This document shows positions 1-5,154 of a stretch of DNA of 7,815 nt, piece after piece (the stretch's first letter is position 1; each line of letters begins with the position of its first letter). A program made the position numbers and the translations under genes. Under the pieces are notes generated by a model. That model did no database searches. It saw only the letters and a program-made list of their open reading frames with translations, and was not told the DNA's origin. Where the stretch lies: contig JANWYL010000136.1 in assembly GCA_025056955.1 (NCBI GenBank), positions 1 through 7,815 of the forward strand, read 5' to 3'. The DNA comes from Sandaracinaceae bacterium. GTDB lineage: Bacteria; Myxococcota_A; Polyangia; Polyangiales; Sandaracinaceae.

Positions 1-1183
1 GAAAGAGCAAAAAGGCAAGCGATGCCCCAGCCGCCATCGCCATTACCCTTCGCCTTTTGTCAGCCAGCATCGGAAAGCGGGCAAGCCATCCATCGATCCC
101 TTCAATGGCCCCTTTCAAAGGAATGGTGGAAAGGCGCTGGGTGATGCTCTTTGTCGCCAAGCGTGCCGCCTGCTGAACCATTGCAACCCAGGCTTTTGTT
201 TGTGAAGTTCCGCCCTTTGTTTCTCGAATGCGCTCAAGCTTATGCTCAAGCACATACCGATGAAGGACATCGCGCACATGGGTCGGCGAGGCAAGCCTGT
301 CCTCTTTCTTGGTCGCAAGAAGCTTCATCACCAAGGCATCGAGCTCTGCAGGAATCGAAGGCGCATACAAGCGCAATGAATCTGGTACCTGAGTCAATTG
401 AGCGCTGATGATGGATGCCACATCGTTTCCAACAAAAAGATCCCTTCCGGCGATGCACTCCCACAAAATGACTCCCAAGGCATAAAGGTCAGCTCGCCCA
501 TCAACTGGCTCCCCAAGGGCTTGCTCGGGCGCCATGTATCCAGGAGTGCCCAACACGGTGCCAGCCCTTGTGAGCTTTCCCCTTTCCCCTCCTCCCCCTC
601 CCTGCTCATCGAGCACCCGAGCGATGCCAAAGTCAAGCACACGCACGTGAATGCGCTGATCCTCTCGTTGCTCGAGCATGATATTTTCCGGCTTGAGATC
701 GCGGTGCACGATGCCTGCTGCGTGTGCTGCCGCAAGGGCATCTGCGATTTGGGCGCCCACTTCACATGCAAACAACCAATCGCCCGCATGCTCGGCCATG
801 TGCTCCCGCAAGCTCTTCCCCTTCACGTACTGCATGACCAAATACGCCCCCCCCTCTTCAAGGGTTCCGTAGTCCAAAGCACTGGCAATGTGAGGGTGGT
901 CAAGCTTTGCCGAAGCCATCGCCTCACGCGCAAAACGAGCAGCCAGCTCGCCAGAACCTGCAAACTCTGGCAAAATCACCTTAAGGGCAACCTTTTTTTG
1001 AAGCTTGAGGTGTTCAGCCAAAAGCACAACACCCATCCCCCCTTGCCCAATCACCGCATCGACCCGGTAGCGACCTTCGATCACGCGCCCAACCCATGAG
1101 GAATCTTGGTCTTGCAGGTGAGATTCACCTTGCACAGAAGAAGGTTCCACGGGCCTTTCACCCCTAGCCACCCGAGTCTCCAT
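1..1183 (-). CDS. Membrane-anchored Ser/Thr protein kinase (PknB/Pkn2-like), C-terminus beyond the window
   Basis: A Hanks-type serine/threonine kinase that phosphorylates proteins with ATP from the cytoplasmic face of the membrane; its target cannot be read from the sequence. The first 394 residues are present. After a polar N-tail (1-33) the kinase domain covers about 37-310: glycine loop GQGGMG (46-51), ATP-binding Lys68 in ALKV, helix-C Glu87, catalytic HRDLKPEN (160-167, Asp162), Mg-binding DFG (184-186) and activation segment GTPGYMAPE (212-220). All catalytic residues are intact. A Gly-rich stretch (195-199) enlarges the activation loop, and Thr205, Thr209 and Thr213 are candidate autophosphorylation sites. 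A basic juxtamembrane stretch (376-379) precedes a hydrophobic run at the left edge, the start of a transmembrane helix. An unseen extracytoplasmic domain probably follows. The ATG at 1183 is the furthest-upstream plausible start but lacks a clear Shine-Dalgarno; GTG at codon 34 is an alternative. Divergent from aroE. Confidence 0.94.
   Translation of the reverse strand, partial: METRVARGERPVEPSSVQGESHLQDQDSSWVGRVIEGRYRVDAVIGQGGMGVVLLAEHLKLQKKVALKVILPEFAGSGELAARFAREAMASAKLDHPHIASALDYGTLEEGGAYLVMQYVKGKSLREHMAEHAGDWLFACEVGAQIADALAAAHAAGIVHRDLKPENIMLEQREDQRIHVRVLDFGIARVLDEQGGGGGERGKLTRAGTVLGTPGYMAPEQALGEPVDGRADLYALGVILWECIAGRDLFVGNDVASIISAQLTQVPDSLRLYAPSIPAELDALVMKLLATKKEDRLASPTHVRDVLHRYVLEHKLERIRETKGGTSQTKAWVAMVQQAARLATKSITQRLSTIPLKGAIEGIDGWLARFPMLADKRRRVMAMAAGASLAFLLF
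579..602 (-). other. G-quadruplex motif in the kinase coding strand
   Basis: Read on the minus (coding) strand, four G-runs occur in 24 nt: G3, G5, G4 and G4, separated by loops of 1, 4 and 3 nt. This satisfies the usual G3+N1-7 rule in both the DNA coding strand and the mRNA. The tract encodes the Gly-rich insertion in the kinase activation loop. The match is directly visible; whether it folds is inference. Confidence 0.6.
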
Positions 1184-1333
1184 AAGAGCAGGAGAGATTT
1201 TTTGTTCTTCCGACTTCAACTTTCCCACCCGATATTTTCTTCAATTTTTTGCATACAATCAATCCATCTCAATCAATGCGGCTCGATTGCAACATCTGCA
1301 AACCTCCCGCATTCGAAACATGCCCGGAGGCGC
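1184..1333. promoter_or_regulatory. Divergent promoter region between the kinase gene and aroE
   Basis: This 150-bp gap is more AT-rich than its flanks and must hold the start signals of both genes. On the plus strand TACAAT (1254-1259) resembles a -10 box, without a convincing -35. On the minus strand TTGATT (1262 to 1257), a 17-nt spacer and GAAAAT (1239 to 1234) form a weak sigma70-like pair that would start transcription about 45 nt before the kinase ATG. The two candidates overlap, so expression could be mutually exclusive. A direct repeat CAATCAAT lies at 1256-1263 and 1270-1277, beside both elements. All promoter calls are by eye. Confidence 0.4.
1326..1330 (+). promoter_or_regulatory. 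Shine-Dalgarno GGAGG before aroE ATG 1334
   Basis: GGAGG ends 3 nt before the ATG at 1334. It is a strong core at a short spacing, and it is the best ribosome-binding match near the aroE start. The next in-frame ATG (1352) has only AGGG, 7 nt upstream. Confidence 0.5.
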
Positions 1334-2212
1334 ATGAACCAGGGTTGTGCAATGCCCGAGCTTCGCTTGGCAGTGGTTGGCCACCCGGTGGCCCATAGCC
1401 TCTCTCCCATCATGCATCAAATCGCCATGGCCGCATTGGGCCTGGTAGGAAGCTATAGAGCATGGGACCTTCCGCCAGAGCATCTCAATGCGCTTCCTCA
1501 AGCCATCCGTTCCGGCCAGCTGCACGGGGCCAACGTGACCATGCCCCACAAGAGCGCAATTCTTTCGCATCTCGATTGCTTTGCTGAGAGTGCACAGGCA
1601 GCAGGCGCCGCCAACACAATATGGCTCGACCAATCGCGCGGCCTTTGTGGCGCAAACACAGATGTGGACGCCGCAGAGGCCCTTCTTCGGGCACATTTTG
1701 ATTCGCTGGACCAAAAGCATGCGATTGTCATCGGAAGTGGAGGCGCTGCACGGGCTACCCTCGCAGCACTTGGCCGCCTGCAATGCTTCTCGGTCAACGT
1801 TGTGCACCGAAACACCGCTTCTGTTGAGGCCATGCTCGCTCAATTTCCATACATTCGCCCAATTTCCCTTGACAATCGATGCGAGCTTTCGAAGGCCTTC
1901 TCCCAAGCCAGCGTGGTTTTTCAGAGCACTTCGGCCCCAATGGACCACGCTCAAGGTGAGGCCCTTGTAAGCCGCCTTCCAGTGGAGTCCATTCCCAAAA
2001 GCGCGATCGCCTTCGAGTGGGTGTATCGCCCCCTCCGCACTCAATTTTTGCGCGTTCTCGAGGCGAGGGGAATCCACGTGATCGACGGCCTCTCTCTCCT
2101 TGTCGAACAAGGCATCCGCTCGCTTGCGCTGTGGACAGGACGATCGATCGAGGAAATTTCCAAGGTACCCTTAAAAGCATCCCTTCTTGAAGCCTTGGTG
2201 GGCAGCACATAG
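1334..2212 (+). CDS. aroE: Shikimate dehydrogenase (NADP-type family), divergent motifs
   Basis: Reduces 3-dehydroshikimate to shikimate in the cytoplasm, the fourth step of chorismate synthesis. The 292 residues match the family length (about 270-290). Numbered from ATG 1334, the substrate site is complete: SLSP (Ser22, Ser24), NVTMPHK (Thr69 and catalytic Lys73), AANT (Asn94) and NTD with catalytic Asp110. The Rossmann loop GSGGAAR (134-140) is present. Other motifs have drifted: the NADP-phosphate motif NRTxxR reads HRNTAS (158-163), the usual NAT reads QST (197-199), and the later D-x-x-Y reads EWVY. The C-terminal DGLSLLVEQ element matches the usual DGL-ML-Q pattern. ATG 1334 is chosen for GGAGG just upstream; ATG 1352, giving MPELRLAVVGHP, fits the usual family N-terminus equally well. 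A further in-frame extension to 1106 is rejected because it runs over the kinase start. speA follows on the same strand after 79 bp. Confidence 0.92.
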   Translation: MNQGCAMPELRLAVVGHPVAHSLSPIMHQIAMAALGLVGSYRAWDLPPEHLNALPQAIRSGQLHGANVTMPHKSAILSHLDCFAESAQAAGAANTIWLDQSRGLCGANTDVDAAEALLRAHFDSLDQKHAIVIGSGGAARATLAALGRLQCFSVNVVHRNTASVEAMLAQFPYIRPISLDNRCELSKAFSQASVVFQSTSAPMDHAQGEALVSRLPVESIPKSAIAFEWVYRPLRTQFLRVLEARGIHVIDGLSLLVEQGIRSLALWTGRSIEEISKVPLKASLLEALVGST

Positions 2213-2291
2213 GGCTTGAAAATCTGGCGCATGATTTCACTGGACCTCATCATCGTCAAAAAACATCAATTTGGTACTAAGGGCACAAAAG
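2213..2291 (+). promoter_or_regulatory. speA: aroE-speA intergenic region with the speA ribosome-binding site
   Basis: AAGGG at 2279-2283 lies 8 nt before ATG 2292, a good Shine-Dalgarno placement that fixes the speA start over the upstream in-frame TTG at 2271. TTGAAA (2216-2221) resembles a -35 box, but no good -10 sits at the right distance. speA may therefore be read through from aroE or use a promoter I cannot see. No strong terminator hairpin is visible after aroE. Confidence 0.45.
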
Positions 2292-4211
2292 ATGGACGGC
2301 GAGCGCGAAAACACTTGGACCATTCAAAAAAGCATCGAAACTTACCAAATTCGTGGATGGGGCCACCCCTATTTCACGATTAACGAAGCAGGCCACGTTG
2401 AGGTGATTCCGGATCCTGAGCGCCCTCAATTCGGAATCGATCTCTTCGAATTCGTCAATGATCTCGAAGCACGTGGCGTGGACCTCCCTATTCTTATCCG
2501 TTTTTCGGATATCCTCAAAGATCGCATCAAGCGAATCAATGAATGCTTCGCCAAAGCGATTGTCGAATACGAGTACAAAGGCACTTATCGCGGCGTTTTT
2601 CCAACCAAGGTCAATCAACAACGGCATCTGATTGAAGAAGTGGTCGAATTCGGAGCCGCGTGGCGGGTCGGACTCGAAGTGGGAAGCAAACCAGAGCTTT
2701 TGATCGCGCTTGCCGCCGAGCAAGAGCCAGGTGGCCTTGTGATTTGCAATGGCTACAAGGATCAAAAGTACATCGAAACTGCTTTGCTTGCGCAGCGTTT
2801 TGATAAAACCGTAATCATCGTACTCGAACGAATCGAAGAACTCGAATTCGTTTTTCGGGCTCAAAAGAAAACAGGAATTCGCCCTTGCCTCGGTGTGCGC
2901 GCAAAACTTTCAAGCAAAGGCAGCGGCAGATGGTCTGGATCGATTGGAGACAGAGCCAAATTTGGCCTTACCGCTGCAGAAATTGTCGAAGTGGTCGATC
3001 GATTGGCCGAGCACGACATGCTCGATTGCCTTCAACTCCTTCATTACCATGCAGGGAGCCAAATTTCATCGATCATTACAATCAAAAACGCCATTCGAGA
3101 AGCTTCAAACATTTACGTTGAGCTATATAAAATGGGAGCCAACCTCAAATACCTCGATGTTGGTGGAGGGCTGGCTGTCGATTACGACGGATCAAAAACG
3201 GATTTTCACGCCTCAAAAAATTATAACATTCAAGAGTATGCCTATGACATTGTTGCTGCGATCGCTGAAGCATGCAATCGGGTAAACGTGCCTCATCCAA
3301 TCATCATCAGTGAAAGCGGGCGTGCGATCGCTGCACACCAATCGGTTTTGATTTTTGAAGTTGTCGGAAAAAATGAAGTACAGCCAGGTATCCCAACTGA
3401 TCCAGGCCCAAACTCCCATCGTATTCTTCAACAACTATATGAAACATACATTGGGGTTCATCCAAAAAACGTTCAAGAATCATATCACGATGCAATGCAA
3501 AGCAAAGAAGAAGCGGAGTCGTTATTCAATTTTGGATACATCTCTCTCAGGGAGCGGGCTCAAGCAGAAAAGCTCTTTTGGGCATGTTGTAAGCGAATTT
3601 TAGAAGCATCAAAAAAACTCAAGCGGGTTCCAGAAGAAGTGAGCCAACTTGAGCGATTAATGGCTGCAATTTACTACGGAAACTTCTCAATCTTTCAAAG
3701 CATTCCAGACAGCTGGGCCATCGATCAGCTTTTTCCAATCATGCCCATCCATCGCCTCAACGAAGAACCAAGCGTGCGCACCACTTTGGCGGATCTCACT
3801 TGCGATTCAGATGGGAAAATTGACCATTTTATCGACATCGAAGACGTAAAGCACGTGCTTCCAGTGCATCCCCTCAGCGAGGGAGAGCGCTACTTCATGG
3901 GCATATTCTTAAACGGAGCTTACCAGGAAATTCTTGGTGATTTGCACAATCTCTTCGGTGACACCAATGCAGTTCACGTGCGTCTGGATGAAAAAGGTGG
4001 CTACGAGATTGTCCACTTCGTTAAGGGTGATGAAATCAGGGAGGTGCTTTCCTACGTTGAATACGAGCCAAACATCATGGTGGACCGGGTGCGCCGCCAA
4101 GCTGAGCGTGCGCGAAGGCAAGGGCTCATCACCTCTGATCAATTCAAACTGCTTATGAAGCACTACGAGGAGTCGCTTGGAAGTTACACCTACCTCACCT
4201 CTGACGAGTGA
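2292..4211 (+). CDS. speA: Biosynthetic arginine decarboxylase (PLP, fold type III)
   Basis: Decarboxylates L-arginine to agmatine, the entry to putrescine and spermidine synthesis, using pyridoxal phosphate. At 639 residues it is full length for the family (E. coli about 658). The barrel domain has the PLP lysine in FPTKVNQ (Lys106), HYHAGSQ (251-257), the phosphate-binding glycine loop DVGGG (289-293) and ESGR (341-344). The C-terminal beta domain carries TCDSDG with catalytic Cys504, and the protein ends in the family-typical YEESLGSYTYL. No key residue is missing. No agmatinase or agmatine deiminase gene is adjacent, so the next pathway step is encoded elsewhere. Base composition differs from the neighbours: rows of 60 nt at 3181 and 3421 contain 20 and 19 G+C, against 37 at 1381 in aroE. 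That may reflect codon selection, limited drift toward AT, or transfer. Confidence 0.97.
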   Translation: MDGERENTWTIQKSIETYQIRGWGHPYFTINEAGHVEVIPDPERPQFGIDLFEFVNDLEARGVDLPILIRFSDILKDRIKRINECFAKAIVEYEYKGTYRGVFPTKVNQQRHLIEEVVEFGAAWRVGLEVGSKPELLIALAAEQEPGGLVICNGYKDQKYIETALLAQRFDKTVIIVLERIEELEFVFRAQKKTGIRPCLGVRAKLSSKGSGRWSGSIGDRAKFGLTAAEIVEVVDRLAEHDMLDCLQLLHYHAGSQISSIITIKNAIREASNIYVELYKMGANLKYLDVGGGLAVDYDGSKTDFHASKNYNIQEYAYDIVAAIAEACNRVNVPHPIIISESGRAIAAHQSVLIFEVVGKNEVQPGIPTDPGPNSHRILQQLYETYIGVHPKNVQESYHDAMQSKEEAESLFNFGYISLRERAQAEKLFWACCKRILEASKKLKRVPEEVSQLERLMAAIYYGNFSIFQSIPDSWAIDQLFPIMPIHRLNEEPSVRTTLADLTCDSDGKIDHFIDIEDVKHVLPVHPLSEGERYFMGIFLNGAYQEILGDLHNLFGDTNAVHVRLDEKGGYEIVHFVKGDEIREVLSYVEYEPNIMVDRVRRQAERARRQGLITSDQFKLLMKHYEESLGSYTYLTSDE

Positions 4212-4254
4212 AACACCCAAGCCATGCCATCAAGCACCTTTCCGATGGTGTTTC
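4210..4254. terminator. Weak hairpin in the convergent speA/murI gap
   Basis: GGTGTTT (4247-4253) can pair with AAGCACC (4232-4238) across an 8-nt loop, giving a 7-bp stem with one G-U pair. It can instead pair with GAAACACC (4210-4217), which overlaps the speA stop codon, giving 8 bp across a 29-nt loop. The following plus-strand bases are only moderately T-rich (CCTTTGG). The position between two converging genes fits a terminator, but the stem is short and the T-tract poor. The rest of the 77-bp gap shows nothing else. Confidence 0.35.
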
Positions 4255-4288
4255 CTTTGGTCACTCCAGAAAGTTCACCCAAAACACA

Positions 4289-5134
4289 TCACACGTCGAT
4301 CAAGATGGTGACAATCCGATCTGGCTCTAGGTGCTCACCCAAAAAACGAGCAGCAATTTCAGCAAATTGAGCTGGGCGATCGGTGAGACGAACTTCGAGG
4401 TCACCTCTGGCATCGTCTGGGCAACTCAGCTGGCGCTCCCTTAGAAAATCAGCAAGTTCCTGAGCCGCTTGGGTGGCGCTATCAACCACCAGCACCTTGT
4501 GCTTTACCAAGGTTGAGGCTTCTTTTTCGATAAGGGGCTTGAGGAGGGGATAGTGGGTGCAACCAAGCACAATGGTGTCGATTCTTGTATCCACCAAAAG
4601 GGATTCGAGGTAGCGACGCACAACGAGCGTGGGGACATCACCCTCAATCCACCCTTCTTCGATCAATGGAACAAGGAGGGGAGCTGCCTGCTGTCTAATT
4701 TCGATGCGGCTATTGAGCGAAGCGATGGCTCTTGGGTACGCACCGCTTGCCACCGTGCGATGGGTCGCAAGCACCCCCACATGCCCAGTTTTGGTTGCAG
4801 ACACTGCGGTCCGGGCACCAGGTTCGATCACTCCCAAAACCGGCACATCAAATTCCGCCCTCAGCCAATCCAAAGCCACTGCGCTCACCGTGTTGCAGGC
4901 GAGAACGAGAGCCTTGATCCCCTCTTGGACAATCACCTTGGTGCAAGCTTTGGCATAGCGAAGGACCGTCTCAGGACTGCGCGTGCCATAAGGCACCCGT
5001 GCCGTGTCTCCAAGGTAGATCAGGCGCTCGGCTGGCAGAAGATCCCGAATCGCACGCACAACCGTGAGTCCCCCAAGCCCCGAGTCAAACACACCAATTG
5101 GCAGCGCGTTGCGTTCCCTCATCGTTTGAGGCAT
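4289..5134 (-). CDS. murI: Glutamate racemase
   Basis: Interconverts L- and D-glutamate in the cytoplasm without a cofactor, supplying D-glutamate for the peptidoglycan stem peptide. The 281 residues match the usual length. The two-cysteine mechanism is intact: Cys80 in LACNT and Cys192 in LGCTHYPLL (with His194). The substrate loop GVFDSGLGGLTV (14-25, Asp17 and Ser18) and GDTARVPYGTR (42-52) are also present. The ATG at 5134 is 20 bp beyond the pilT stop, so the gene is probably carried on the pilT transcript. Neither this ATG nor the next in-frame one (5122) has a close Shine-Dalgarno; a GAGGTGG overlapping the pilT stop lies too far away (about 17 nt) to be convincing. The start is therefore uncertain by a few residues. 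The family assignment is secure. Confidence 0.97.
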   Translation of the reverse strand: MPQTMRERNALPIGVFDSGLGGLTVVRAIRDLLPAERLIYLGDTARVPYGTRSPETVLRYAKACTKVIVQEGIKALVLACNTVSAVALDWLRAEFDVPVLGVIEPGARTAVSATKTGHVGVLATHRTVASGAYPRAIASLNSRIEIRQQAAPLLVPLIEEGWIEGDVPTLVVRRYLESLLVDTRIDTIVLGCTHYPLLKPLIEKEASTLVKHKVLVVDSATQAAQELADFLRERQLSCPDDARGDLEVRLTDRPAQFAEIAARFLGEHLEPDRIVTILIDV

Positions 5135-5154
5135 GGGAGCAAAATGAAACCACC

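Noticed and set aside
398..1099. Plus-strand open frame of 233 codons opposite the kinase
   Set aside because: The minus strand encodes an unbroken kinase with all catalytic motifs; the plus-strand product has no domain and unusual composition.
1..1183. Possible frameshift or pseudogene in the kinase region
   Set aside because: Reading from 1183 to the left edge gives 394 uninterrupted codons with motifs in order; the gene is simply cut by the window edge.
1106..1333. In-frame upstream extension of aroE
   Set aside because: It would overlap the divergent kinase start, matches no shikimate dehydrogenase sequence, and the family N-terminus begins near 1334-1352.
1259..2110. Long open frame on the minus strand opposite aroE (283 codons)
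   Set aside because: It lies wholly antisense to a clear aroE, is Cys/Arg-rich without recognisable motifs, and is explained by the codon composition of the real gene.
2277..2864. Minus-strand open frame of 195 codons opposite speA
   Set aside because: Antisense shadow of the conserved SpeA N-terminal region; no motifs or ribosome-binding site.
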